Shown: positions 1 through 9,004, counted from the first letter of the stretch. The stretch: DNA of 18,928 nucleotides from Desulfocapsa sp. (GCA_030638765.1 DAOWDZ010000203.1:1-18928); one strand, 5' to 3'. Notes: a model not told the origin generated them from the sequence alone. Program-made: numbers and translations.

Positions 1-1
1 C

Positions 2-3000
2 ACCCTGACAAATATCGCTGAAATTATCGCAGCCGACCAACCGGATCCTGACTCCGGATTCGACAACGACGATGGAGACCAGTCAGAAGACGACGAAAGC
101 AGTATCACCGTTGATGCGGAGGTCATTGACCTCAGCCTGGATAAAACCATCAATAACGCAGCTCCTGCCCTTAACGATGTAGTGACCTACACGGTTACGG
201 TGAGCAACAGAAGCGGGTTCGACACAGCAACGGGTATTACTATCGCCGAAACTATCCCTGCAGGTCTTACCAACATCAGCATAACACCGAGCAACGGTAA
301 CTACTCCAACGGTGTCTGGGATGGTTTCGACCTGGCTGGCGGGACAAGTGCAACATTGGCTATCACCGGCACAGTTACCGATGTAACCCTGTTAAGTAAC
401 AGTGCCGAAATAATGACCGCCAATGAAACCGATATAGATTCCACTCCCGGCAATGGATACGACAGCCCTGAAACAGAGGCTGAAGATGACTGGGCAACAG
501 TCACACCAAATATGGGCAGCATTACTGGCAAGGTGCTCGATGACCGCAATGGTTTTCTCCCAGGCACATTTGATGCAGGCGATTCGGCAATCAGTGGTGT
601 CACCATCGAGTTATGGGCCGATGACGGAACAGGCAAGCCCACGGGTGCAGTACTGCAAAGTACAACAACCGACTCAAATGGTGCCTACAATTTCAGTGTT
701 GTAGCAGGAAACTATGTCGTGGTGGAAACTGATTCCGCTGGATATATCAGCGTTCGGGATATGGAAGATATCAATGCCGATGGCTCAATTGCCGGACAGA
801 CAAGCAGTCCAGAAAACAACCAGATTCCAGTAACAGTTGTTGCCGGGAATGAATACATAGAAAAGAATTTTCTTGATCTCACTCCATGGGCAATAAGCGG
901 AAATGTCTACAATGATAATGGTATAAACCCAGGAGCCTTTGACGCAAGTGACAGCACTATTGATGGTGCCACCATTACCTTGCTGAAAGACACCGACGGC
1001 GATATTTCAAACGGCTATGAAGCAACTGTTGCAAGTCAGATCACAGCAGGGGGCAGTTATGAGTTTACGAATTTGGGAGCCGGTCTCTACCGTATCGTGG
1101 AAAGTAATATTGCAGGATACTCCGATGTAACCGACAGTGACGGAGATACCACTGATCCACTATGGAATCAGATTGATATCAGCCTCATGAAGGGAGATAC
1201 GGACAGTATAAATAACAACTTTCTTGATGACACAAACCTTACACCATCCGATGTCACCTATGCAATTAACTCCACACCAACTATAAACGAAGATCTGAGT
1301 GAAACAGCCACCTTCACCATTACTCTGGGCGGCGAGTTATTGCAGGGAGCCAACACATCCAGCGTGGTAATCAGCCCCGGTGGAACCGCCATTTCTGCCA
1401 CCGACTACGAAAACTACCTGACAGCAGTAAGCGATGCAGCGGCAGCCACCGATGGAGTGCTATATGATGCAGCCAGTCAACGACTGACCTTTAGCAGCGC
1501 TTATGACCCGAGCACACCATTCACATTCACCATGGATGCCATCGATGACGATATTGCCGACACTGGCGAAACCATCATTGGAACCTTAAGCGATGCCACG
1601 ATAAACAGTGGTTCTGCAACCATCAACACGACATCATCAACCACAACCATCAACGACAATGACGAAGTTATAAACTTTGCAATTGACTCAACACCAGAAA
1701 TCGATGAAGAAAATGGTGAAACCACAACCTTTACGGTAACACTGGACAATGCTGTTAATGTCGGCAATACAGCAAGTGTTGACATTGCCTTTAGCGGCAG
1801 CGCAACGGACGGAAGTGATTTTACCGCAGCATTTCTTACCGCTGTAGAAAGTGCTGCAAATGCAACGAATGGTGTCAGTTATGCAGCGGGAACACTAACA
1901 TTTAACAGCAATTATGATCCGGCAACACCCTTCACATTCACTCTGGATGCCATTGATGATACCATAGCAGATTCAGGCGAAACCATCATTGGCACCCTAT
2001 CCAGTGCTTCTGTCAGTAATGGCAGCGCCACTATCAGTACGTCCTCGTCAACGACTCTTATTAACGACACTGACCCCATAGTTGTTGTCGATGAACCTGC
2101 TCCACCAGTTTTAGACCCCCCACCTCCGGAATCGCCTTTACCACCACCTGATCATGCGCCACCTGTCCTACCTCCGTCACCAGAAGTTCTTCCGGTTACA
2201 GTGACATCACCAGTTCCTGCTCCTGCACCCACTGGAACAGACCCATTGCTGCCTGCTGTTGAGCCCCCGCAAATAGAACCTCTGGAGCTTGATTTTATTT
2301 ATACCGAGCCAGATAGCGGATCAAAGCCTCCTGTTACACTTTCCGGAGAAGTTCAGGATATACTTCTCACAGAAGGTGTTCTTGAAATAATAATCAGCGA
2401 TGGGGAATTCAGCATTACTGACTCTTCAGAACAAATTTTTTATGAAGCCACTCTGGCTGATGGGTCTCCACTCCCTGATTATATTGAATTTGTAAGTGAT
2501 ACGGGAACCTTTACAATTGATGCCGATATGGCAAAGGCGATGGGAGTCACAACTGCCCAGGTAAAGGTAACGGCAAGTGACCGTAATGGAAATGAGGCTA
2601 CAGATACATTTGATATCCTCTTTGAAAAAGAGCAGGAATTCTCCGATACAAAGGAACTTGATTTCAGTGGTCCGACAAGCAATCCCATCTCGCACACAGG
2701 TACTTCACTGAAACAGACGATAACAAACACCGGTGAATATCTCTTTTCCATTACAAGTGCCTTTCAGCACACTGATACTGAAACTACTCTGCAATACAAG
2801 GCGGACATGATAGACGGGTCGAGTTTACCCGATTATGTCTTTTTTGATTCGGAAACAGAAATGTTCGTCGTTGATTCTAATGCAGCAAATCTGACAGGAA
2901 CAACCACCATCGAAATCCGCCTTACTGCCTATGATCAGGATGGCAATGAGTTAAGTACTCTTGTTGAAATAGTTATCAATGTAGATGGTGAGATAACATT

Positions 3001-3184
3001 TTCCTCAGATCCCAATTTATTCCATGGAGACGCACAATTTGACAGTAGTGTATCTCTGCAATCAGATTCCCTTGGCAAACCCAGCTTGATGGAACAGATT
3101 AAGAACGTTGGCAATCAGGGCTACGAGCAGGAAAGATCAGCACTCATTAATGACTTACACGTCTTATTTAGCGCTGCCATGTAA
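2..3184 (+). CDS. Giant modular surface protein/adhesin, 3' part only (DUF11, SdrD-B, Calx-beta, cadherin-like modules)
   Basis: The frame is open from the first bases, so the true start lies upstream; 1060 residues are visible. Module order is: the tail of one DUF11-like repeat (to about 120), a complete DUF11-like repeat (about 128-510), two SdrD-B/Cna-B-like domains (515-889 and 890-1240), two Calx-beta-like repeats (1253-1666 and 1667-2074), a proline-rich linker (about 2078-2290), and two cadherin/Ig-like domains (about 2330-2630 and 2690-2990) sharing the pattern DGS-LPDY. A tail of about 60 residues follows. Composition is rich in Asp, Thr, Ser and Gly and poor in Cys, as in secreted bacterial adhesins. 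No LPXTG, PEP-CTERM or RTX nonapeptide motif is visible. The exporter-like genes directly downstream suggest it is their substrate. Surface location and adhesion are inferred from the modules; ligand and total length are unknown. Confidence 0.8.
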   Translation, partial: TLTNIAEIIAADQPDPDSGFDNDDGDQSEDDESSITVDAEVIDLSLDKTINNAAPALNDVVTYTVTVSNRSGFDTATGITIAETIPAGLTNISITPSNGNYSNGVWDGFDLAGGTSATLAITGTVTDVTLLSNSAEIMTANETDIDSTPGNGYDSPETEAEDDWATVTPNMGSITGKVLDDRNGFLPGTFDAGDSAISGVTIELWADDGTGKPTGAVLQSTTTDSNGAYNFSVVAGNYVVVETDSAGYISVRDMEDINADGSIAGQTSSPENNQIPVTVVAGNEYIEKNFLDLTPWAISGNVYNDNGINPGAFDASDSTIDGATITLLKDTDGDISNGYEATVASQITAGGSYEFTNLGAGLYRIVESNIAGYSDVTDSDGDTTDPLWNQIDISLMKGDTDSINNNFLDDTNLTPSDVTYAINSTPTINEDLSETATFTITLGGELLQGANTSSVVISPGGTAISATDYENYLTAVSDAAAATDGVLYDAASQRLTFSSAYDPSTPFTFTMDAIDDDIADTGETIIGTLSDATINSGSATINTTSSTTTINDNDEVINFAIDSTPEIDEENGETTTFTVTLDNAVNVGNTASVDIAFSGSATDGSDFTAAFLTAVESAANATNGVSYAAGTLTFNSNYDPATPFTFTLDAIDDTIADSGETIIGTLSSASVSNGSATISTSSSTTLINDTDPIVVVDEPAPPVLDPPPPESPLPPPDHAPPVLPPSPEVLPVTVTSPVPAPAPTGTDPLLPAVEPPQIEPLELDFIYTEPDSGSKPPVTLSGEVQDILLTEGVLEIIISDGEFSITDSSEQIFYEATLADGSPLPDYIEFVSDTGTFTIDADMAKAMGVTTAQVKVTASDRNGNEATDTFDILFEKEQEFSDTKELDFSGPTSNPISHTGTSLKQTITNTGEYLFSITSAFQHTDTETTLQYKADMIDGSSLPDYVFFDSETEMFVVDSNAANLTGTTTIEIRLTAYDQDGNELSTLVEIVINVDGEITFSSDPNLFHGDAQFDSSVSLQSDSLGKPSLMEQIKNVGNQGYEQERSALINDLHVLFSAAM
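515..1240 (+). repeat. Two tandem SdrD-B-like protein repeats
   Basis: Two diverged units of about 120 residues lie back to back in the surface protein. Each starts with a strand of the type SI-G-V or AISGNV, continues with PG(T/A)FDA-DS and a G-TI strand, has an S-G-Y-F-type turn, and closes with NFLD. They match the SdrD-B/Cna-B fold used as rigid stalks in surface proteins. The copies differ enough at DNA level that this is old duplication. Confidence 0.6.
1253..2074 (+). repeat. Two tandem Calx-beta-like repeats
   Basis: Two consecutive units of 414 and 408 bp each encode a Calx-beta-like domain: an opening INSTP or IDSTP strand, a (T/A)TFT(I/V)TL strand, then YDP(S/A)TPFTFT-DAIDD-IAD-GETIIGTLS and a closing Ser/Thr run before INDxD. 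The second halves are the most alike, including the identical DNA block gaaaccatcattgg. The acidic INDxD ends suit calcium binding, which is inferred from the family. Confidence 0.65.
2078..2290 (+). other. Proline-rich linker within the surface protein
   Basis: About 70 residues dominated by Pro, with Glu, Val and Ala, including PPPP and PLPPP runs, separate the Calx-beta repeats from the C-terminal cadherin-like domains. It probably forms an extended spacer, and could span the cell wall or outer-membrane zone. The function is inferred from composition only. Confidence 0.6.
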
Positions 3185-3233
3185 TATTTCCAATGGCTTA
3201 GACGTCGTTTTCCTGTATTAATAATACCTATGA

Positions 3234-3252
3234 CCTCAACAGGTTGTTAAGG
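3234..3252 (+). promoter_or_regulatory. Imperfect inverted repeat upstream of the exporter genes
   Basis: The arms cctcaaca and tgttaagg enclose a 3-nt loop, with one mismatched pair, in the 103-bp gap between the surface-protein stop and the TolC-like gene. It is followed by tttct rather than a long T-run, so it is a poor intrinsic terminator. It might be an operator, a partial attenuator, or chance. Confidence 0.2.
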
Positions 3253-3287
3253 TTTCTCATACTACTTCAAATAAAACGTGTACTTCA

Positions 3288-4772
3288 ATGACCATACCTC
3301 ACTATAAAACAATTTGTATATCCACAGTTGCATTATTCCTGTTCAGTGGATGCGGCATAAAACCCACCCCTATTCCTGAAGAAAATCTCACTGCAATAGC
3401 CATTCAGGATATTCAGCTCATATTTGAATCACAGGAACCACTGGTTGGATCGTTGTCCATCGGAGAGGCCATGTCGAGAGCCTTGAAGTACAACCTGGAA
3501 AGCCGCGTCAAACGAATGGAAGAGGCTCTGGCAAATGAAAGCCTGGATATGGCGAAAATGGACATGCTACCAATTTTAGCAGCATCTGCCGGGTATCTGG
3601 ACAGAAACAACCTTAACGCTTCAAGCAGCACATCCATCCTTACTCATAACCAATCCCTGGAACCTTCCACTTCTACGGACAAGGCACGGAAAAATGCCGA
3701 CATGCGTTTTTCATGGAATATCCTTGATTTCGGCGTCAGTTATCTTCAGGCAACACAGGACTCAGATCGTTATCTTGTCACCCAGAGAATCCGACAAGAC
3801 ATGATGCTCAAGTTATTGCAGCAGGTGCGTAGTGCTTTCTGGCGTGCTGCAACCATGCAGAGTCTCTCTGGTAAAATTAAAACGATAAAAATTAAGGTTG
3901 AAAACAGTCTCGCTGAATTACAGCAGGTTCGTCAAAAAAAGTTGCGCCCCCCTATCTCAACGCTTACGGACATCAGAAATCTCTTTGATATGTTGCAGCA
4001 ACTTGAAAACATGCAAAATAGTGTCACTGCCGCCCAGGTGGAGCTCACATCCCTCATCAACAGCCCTCATTCTGACAAAATTGTTTTGGCACTTCCTGAA
4101 AGTATGGAATTGCCTTCAGTTATTCCAGGTGATGTCTCATCGCTTGAGCTTACAGCTCTTACCAACTCATCACAGTATATATCTGAAGTGTATAATGCCC
4201 GTATCGAACTTGCTGAATCCAAGAAATCCCTGCTTCGTCTCCTGCCGGGAATTGATTTTTCCTACAGCATAAATTATGATTCCAATAGTTATATCGTAAA
4301 CGAAACATGGGGAGAAGCTGGTATTCAAGTCACCGCAAACCTGATGCGTTTACTCTTTATCCATAAAGTTTCTGACTACAATGAGGCCAGAGAAAACTTC
4401 GCACTGGCTCGACGCCTGGCAGTAAATATGGCCGTTATTACAAAACTTCACCTTTCCTGGCAGCAGCATCAGAACAACATTCACAAACTGTTTTATCTTG
4501 AAAAATTGAGTAGTATTGACAATGAAATATCCAGAATCACACGTGATGCCGAACAGAACAAGTCTCTTAATACCATTGTCAGGATACAAAATGATTTGCG
4601 TTCACTACGGTCAGCAATATCTCATCACCTGGCCTATGCAGATGCTCAGGATTCGTTTGGTATCTTCCTGTTGAGTATTGGACTTGATCCTGTTCCGGAT
4701 AATTATCAGGAAATGTCCGTGGATGATCTCGCTGAATATTTACACAATTATTATGAACAAATTCATTTTTAA
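3288..4772 (+). CDS. TolC-family outer-membrane efflux lipoprotein
   Basis: This 494-residue protein looks like the outer-membrane channel of a tripartite exporter. The N-terminus is a lipoprotein signal: a positive start, a hydrophobic stretch and the lipobox FSGC with C22 as the lipidated residue. The segment SIGEAMSRALKYNLE (about 57-71) is the typical start of the first TolC/OEP repeat, and long amphipathic, Gln-rich helices (about 155-265 and 295-450) fit the alpha-barrel hairpins. The length is normal for the family. The ATG at 3288 has no clear Shine-Dalgarno sequence but sits correctly before the signal peptide. It is the first of four tightly spaced genes; the adaptor gene follows after 12 bp. 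Family assignment rests on architecture and the N-terminal motif; the substrate is inferred from the upstream surface-protein gene. Confidence 0.8.
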   Translation: MTIPHYKTICISTVALFLFSGCGIKPTPIPEENLTAIAIQDIQLIFESQEPLVGSLSIGEAMSRALKYNLESRVKRMEEALANESLDMAKMDMLPILAASAGYLDRNNLNASSSTSILTHNQSLEPSTSTDKARKNADMRFSWNILDFGVSYLQATQDSDRYLVTQRIRQDMMLKLLQQVRSAFWRAATMQSLSGKIKTIKIKVENSLAELQQVRQKKLRPPISTLTDIRNLFDMLQQLENMQNSVTAAQVELTSLINSPHSDKIVLALPESMELPSVIPGDVSSLELTALTNSSQYISEVYNARIELAESKKSLLRLLPGIDFSYSINYDSNSYIVNETWGEAGIQVTANLMRLLFIHKVSDYNEARENFALARRLAVNMAVITKLHLSWQQHQNNIHKLFYLEKLSSIDNEISRITRDAEQNKSLNTIVRIQNDLRSLRSAISHHLAYADAQDSFGIFLLSIGLDPVPDNYQEMSVDDLAEYLHNYYEQIHF

Positions 4773-4784
4773 CAAACGACACAA

Positions 4785-5570
4785 GTGCTAACAAAAACAC
4801 CATTTATTCTTTTTTTGCTAATAGCTCCTGTATTATGGGGATTAGAGTTCTTTGTAACAGAATCCTTTGCAGAGCTCCCTGCAGATACCAAAATCATTAA
4901 AACGGTAAGAGGGCAATTGCGTCCTGTGCAATACGCAATTCTGGCCTCTGGAATATCCGCAAGAATCAATGCTCTTTCAGTTAAACCTGGTGAACAGGTG
5001 AAAAAGGGCCAAAAGATTGCTCTCTTTGAATGCGACTACGAAAGAGCAGCAGAAGCTGTTGTTCTCGCAAAATTAAACGCTGCCCAGGCAAAACTTGAAG
5101 TAAACAAACGTCTCGAAAAATTACACAATGTCAGTGGCCTGGAAGTACAGCTCAGCCAGGCAGAAGTCGCAGTTAAAGAAGGAGAAGTCAGAAAAAACCG
5201 GGCAGTTTTAAAAGAATGCACCCTGCTTGCTCCTTTCAACGGCACAGTGGTTGGGAAATTTGTTCAAACCCATCAATATGTCAACAAGGGTGATCCAATG
5301 CTGGAACTGGTCAACTGCCAGAACCTGGAAGTTGAAATGGTGATCCCCTCCCAGTGGCTTTCAGAAATCGAAACTGGTGCATTGTTTACGATTCACCTTG
5401 ATGAAATAGACACCACAATTGGCGGTACTGTTGATCGCATTATCGGAAAGATAGACCCGGTGAGTCAAACGGTGCACATTATTGGTGTACTTGAACAATC
5501 TCCGCTCCCGCTTCTTCTTGGAATGAGTGGCATAGTGAGGTTTGATGAGAACACCCCTGTCGAGCAATAA
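4785..5570 (+). CDS. Periplasmic adaptor subunit, HlyD/MFP family
   Basis: The 261-residue product is a membrane-fusion (periplasmic adaptor) protein bridging an inner-membrane component to a TolC-like channel. A hydrophobic N-terminus (about 6-24) and a likely cleavage after SFA (residue 29) indicate export. The first lipoyl half-motif is at about 55-83 (VKPGEQVKKGQKIALFE), a short coiled-coil hairpin at about 85-143, and the second half at about 146-178 (LLAPFNGTVVGKFVQ). A beta-barrel region follows to the end. The hairpin is short compared with classical HlyD, closer to small RND-type adaptors. The GTG start at 4785 lies 12 bp after the TolC-like stop, without a clear ribosome site, and the gene overlaps the next one by one base (TAATG), so translation is probably coupled. 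Confidence 0.8.
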   Translation: MLTKTPFILFLLIAPVLWGLEFFVTESFAELPADTKIIKTVRGQLRPVQYAILASGISARINALSVKPGEQVKKGQKIALFECDYERAAEAVVLAKLNAAQAKLEVNKRLEKLHNVSGLEVQLSQAEVAVKEGEVRKNRAVLKECTLLAPFNGTVVGKFVQTHQYVNKGDPMLELVNCQNLEVEMVIPSQWLSEIETGALFTIHLDEIDTTIGGTVDRIIGKIDPVSQTVHIIGVLEQSPLPLLLGMSGIVRFDENTPVEQ

Positions 5571-6910
5571 TGGCCGAGCAAAACTCACACGAGAAACAAA
5601 ACCTGCTGCCCGACATCCTGCTCCTGCAGCAACGACTGCGTGAAACTAAAAAAATATCCGAACTTGGCCATCTCCTCGTCAATGATACCAGAAAACTCAT
5701 CCCTTATCGTACAGCCATCCTCTGGCTTTTTCCTCAATCAGGAAAGCGAGTCGCTGCTGTCTCGGGTATCCCAAAAACCGTTAATGATGCTCCCTTTACG
5801 CTATGGATAGATAAGGTCTGTAAATTCATTCATACAAACAGGGAACGCATTCAATTTACCTCTGACGATATCCCCAAAGACCTCGCTGAAGACTGGGATG
5901 ATTATCTTCCATCCAATTGTATCTGGCTGCCGCTTGTTTCACCATCCGGGCAGAATCTTGGTGGAATGTTACTGGCCAACGATACGGCTTGGGGGAAAGA
6001 GGAAGAAAACTTTTTAGACTACTGGGCAGCAGCTTCTGCCTACTCTATTGATTACCTCGATCGCCAACATTTCAATGTACTGCACACGTTTCGTTCACTG
6101 AAAAATAAAATATGGCTTACTCTGGCAGCACTTGCAATTTTTAGTCTCTGGATTCCCGTTCATCTTTCCGTTCTGGCTCCAGCTGAGGTTGTCCCCGTTG
6201 ACCCTGTTATTATCCGTGCACCTCTTGATGGAGTCATTGACAAGGTTTTTGTTCGTCCTAACCAATCGGTGACCAAGGGTACTCTCCTCATGCGACTTGA
6301 TGACACTTCACTTCGTGCCCGTCTTGATGTGGCAGGCCAAGCCCTCAAAGTTGCACAGGCAGAACGAAAACGAGCTGAACAGGCTGCGGTTGTAGACAGA
6401 AGAGCCGCAGCACAACTCCCCATGCTCACTGCGACAATAGATCAACGAAGGGCTGAGAGTGATTATGTCCTCGGTTTACTGAAACGCATCGAGATTCGAG
6501 CAGATATTGATGGTATTGTTATGCTCTCTGAATCTCATACTCTGGAAGGGCAGCCCGTTGCCATAGGAGAACGTATTATGCTGCTCGCAAACTCGACAGC
6601 AACGGAATTGGAAGCATGGCTAGCCATAGGAAACAGCATTCCGTTACAAAAAGGAGCCACAATTGAGCTGTTTTTAAATATCTCCCCCCAAACTCCAACA
6701 TTAGCTGCAATCGAGTACATAAACTATCAGGCAGAACCCAGACACGAAGGAATACTTGCCTTTCGGGTGAAAGGAATCTTCACCGCAAAAGAACTGACCC
6801 CACGAATTGGTCTGCGTGGTACCGCTAAATTATACGGTTCACAGGTTCCTCTTTATTACTACCTTTTCCACCGTCCCTTCGCGGCCGCTCGTCAATGGCT
6901 GGGGATTTAG
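5570..6910 (+). CDS. GAF domain-TM-HlyD adaptor fusion protein
   Basis: This 446-residue protein joins a cytoplasmic sensory-type domain to a periplasmic adaptor. Residues about 20-165 resemble a GAF domain: a leading helix, the strand TAILWLF, then a VSPSGQNLGGMLL strand-turn and a closing helix. One hydrophobic helix (about 181-200) crosses the membrane. After it come a lipoyl half-motif (IIRAPLDGVIDKVFVRPNQSV, about 214-234), an Ala/Arg-rich hairpin (about 248-300), a second half-motif (IEIRADIDGIVMLSES) and a beta-barrel region. The start overlaps the previous stop by one base, and the end overlaps the M50 gene by 16 bases, so all are probably co-translated. The GAF part could sense a small ligand or mediate dimerisation; no ligand-specific residues can be named. 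The HlyD half is firm, the GAF label less so. Confidence 0.72.
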   Translation: MAEQNSHEKQNLLPDILLLQQRLRETKKISELGHLLVNDTRKLIPYRTAILWLFPQSGKRVAAVSGIPKTVNDAPFTLWIDKVCKFIHTNRERIQFTSDDIPKDLAEDWDDYLPSNCIWLPLVSPSGQNLGGMLLANDTAWGKEEENFLDYWAAASAYSIDYLDRQHFNVLHTFRSLKNKIWLTLAALAIFSLWIPVHLSVLAPAEVVPVDPVIIRAPLDGVIDKVFVRPNQSVTKGTLLMRLDDTSLRARLDVAGQALKVAQAERKRAEQAAVVDRRAAAQLPMLTATIDQRRAESDYVLGLLKRIEIRADIDGIVMLSESHTLEGQPVAIGERIMLLANSTATELEAWLAIGNSIPLQKGATIELFLNISPQTPTLAAIEYINYQAEPRHEGILAFRVKGIFTAKELTPRIGLRGTAKLYGSQVPLYYYLFHRPFAAARQWLGI

Positions 6911-9000
6911 CATCTTCTTCTGCTGCGGCCATTTTCCCTGGTCTGCGACAGGATCTCACCCTCTTACCCGGTGAGCCCTATGAAGACGGCGAACCTGCCT
7001 GGGTACTTCATGACCCCTTGAGCAATCGCTTCTTTCGTCTTGGCAAAATCGAAATTGATTTATTAGCCTGTTTTGATCTAGACGACGTCGCTGCCATTCA
7101 AGTCAAAGCACAAAGAGAGGTGGATTCTGATGTCACAGAGGAACACATCCGGGAACTGACAGAATTTCTGCGTCATAACAATCTGGTTCAGGGTGATGCC
7201 CTGCAACAGCACTGGTACCAGAAACAAAATGAGATGCAGAAGAAATCCGTATTACAGTGGCTGAGCAGCTTTCTCTTCTTTCGTATCCCACTCTGGCATC
7301 CGGACAAATTCCTGACAAACACCTTGCCCTTTGTTTCATGGCTTGCCTCTCCGATCACCCTCAAAATTTTTGCCGTTATTCTTTTTACGGGACTCTATCT
7401 TCTCTCCAGAAATCTTGATGAATTCTTCTCAAGCTTCCCTCATTTTTTCAACCTGACTGGATTCTTTATCTACGGAATCAGTTTACTTGGGATAAAAATC
7501 ATCCATGAACTTGGTCATGCTTATGTTGCAAAAGCCATGGGATGCAGAGTGCCGGTGATTGGCATAGCCGTTATGGCCGGTGTGCCGGTCCTTTTTACAG
7601 ATACCAGCGATGCCTGGAGGATTCCCTCCAGAAAAAAACGTCTCATAATTACAGCTTCCGGGATCGGTGTGGAATGTGCTGTCGCCTGTTTAAGTTTACT
7701 GGCATGGAATATTGTTCCTGATGGTGCTCTTCGCAGCGCCTTCTTTTTCCTGACTTCCACCTGGATTTTCAGCATATTAATAAACAGCAATCCTCTCATG
7801 AAGTTTGACGGCTACTTTTTTTTCTCTGATCTCACAAGAACTCCGAATCTCGAACAACGCGCCATTACGTTAGCCCGTTGGTGGCTCAGAGAAAAACTCT
7901 TCTCATGTGGAATTCCTGCTCCTGAAAAAATGAAGCACTGGATGTTGGCCTTTGCAGTGTCTCTTTGGGTGTACAGATTTTTTCTTTTTCTTGGTATTGC
8001 CATACTTGTGTATTATTTCTTTTTTAAATTGGCCGGTATCATCCTTTTTGGTGTTGAAATTGTCTATTTTCTCGTTCGACCTGTCTGGAATGAAATTCAT
8101 GAATGGTGGAAAATGAAACAGCTCATTACATGGAATAAAACTGTTATACGAACTCTCCTGCTTCTCTCTACGGTGATTCTTCTGATCTGTTTTCCCTGGA
8201 GAAAAACCATCAGCATGCCCGCATATTCTCAATCTCCCTACTCTGTAGTGTACTCTTCGGTCTCAGGGCAACTGTTGAAAATTAAAAAGAAAAATGGCGA
8301 TTCCGTGCAAGCAGGAGACCTGTTATTAACCATGCAATCTCAGGAACTTACCTATGAGACACGACAGGTTCTCCATGAGCATAAGCTCATGGAATGGCAG
8401 AAATCAATTGCTGGATTTTATCCGGAAATGCTAAGCAGAGCCCTGGTGATTGCCACAGAACTCCAGACTCAGGAAAAAAGACTCGTCAGTCTTAAAGAAA
8501 AGGAAAAAAAATTACAGATACGTTCCCCCCATGACGGAATCGTTGTGGATATGCGGAAATATATAAAGGAAGGAGAATGGATTGGAGCGGACGAAAGTAT
8601 CCTTGGAATTTTACAGAATGATTCCCAGATCATTGCCTACGTTCCCGAAGAGTATGTCTCTCATATAAAGATAGGTGAATCAGGAACATTCTATCCTGAC
8701 AAAGGTAACTGGCCTGCCATTGAAGTGCTGGTGGAAGATATTGAAGAGATTGGCATTGATAGCGTTGACAGCCTTTATCCTGTCTCTCTCTTTGGCGGTG
8801 ATTTAGCAGTTCGTGAAAATGCAGCAGGAAAACTGATACCCGTAGTCGCAAGTTACAAAGTGCGATTACGGAGCGATCATACCACACCTCTGGAACGTCC
8901 CATCAGGGGGACGGTGAGAATAAAAGGAAAAAGAGAAAGTTTTATAGCACAAATCTGGAGACGTACAGTAGCACTCATGCGCAGAGAAGGCGGTTTCTAA
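6895..9000 (+). CDS. PqqD-like / M50 site-2 protease / HlyD-like fusion membrane protein
   Basis: The 701-residue protein has three parts. Residues about 17-100 look like a PqqD-type winged helix (HDPLSNRFFRLG, then helices), the fold used as a peptide-recognition element. Residues about 150-420 form a polytopic core with the zinc-metalloprotease motif H204-E-L-G-H208 inside a transmembrane helix, and the second family motif NPLMKFDG with D305 as the expected third zinc ligand; both are intact. After a last TM helix (about 418-436), residues about 440-690 form a lipoyl/hairpin/beta-barrel adaptor (SVSGQLLKIKKKNGDSVQAG, then RSPHDGIVVDM). The start overlaps the preceding gene by 16 bases, and no better start lies before the PqqD-like region. 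It may cleave or handle a peptide or the surface protein during export. Domain calls are seen; the role is inferred. Confidence 0.8.
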   Translation: MAGDLASSSAAAIFPGLRQDLTLLPGEPYEDGEPAWVLHDPLSNRFFRLGKIEIDLLACFDLDDVAAIQVKAQREVDSDVTEEHIRELTEFLRHNNLVQGDALQQHWYQKQNEMQKKSVLQWLSSFLFFRIPLWHPDKFLTNTLPFVSWLASPITLKIFAVILFTGLYLLSRNLDEFFSSFPHFFNLTGFFIYGISLLGIKIIHELGHAYVAKAMGCRVPVIGIAVMAGVPVLFTDTSDAWRIPSRKKRLIITASGIGVECAVACLSLLAWNIVPDGALRSAFFFLTSTWIFSILINSNPLMKFDGYFFFSDLTRTPNLEQRAITLARWWLREKLFSCGIPAPEKMKHWMLAFAVSLWVYRFFLFLGIAILVYYFFFKLAGIILFGVEIVYFLVRPVWNEIHEWWKMKQLITWNKTVIRTLLLLSTVILLICFPWRKTISMPAYSQSPYSVVYSSVSGQLLKIKKKNGDSVQAGDLLLTMQSQELTYETRQVLHEHKLMEWQKSIAGFYPEMLSRALVIATELQTQEKRLVSLKEKEKKLQIRSPHDGIVVDMRKYIKEGEWIGADESILGILQNDSQIIAYVPEEYVSHIKIGESGTFYPDKGNWPAIEVLVEDIEEIGIDSVDSLYPVSLFGGDLAVRENAAGKLIPVVASYKVRLRSDHTTPLERPIRGTVRIKGKRESFIAQIWRRTVALMRREGGF

Positions 9001-9004
9001 AAAA

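Noticed and set aside
1253..2074. CRISPR-like or mobile repeat array
   Set aside because: The repeats are in-frame protein domains with diverged DNA and no spacer pattern.
3185..9000. A classical type I secretion operon (LapBCE or HlyBD type)
   Set aside because: No Walker motifs or ABC signature occur in any product of this stretch, and the surface protein shows no RTX repeats.
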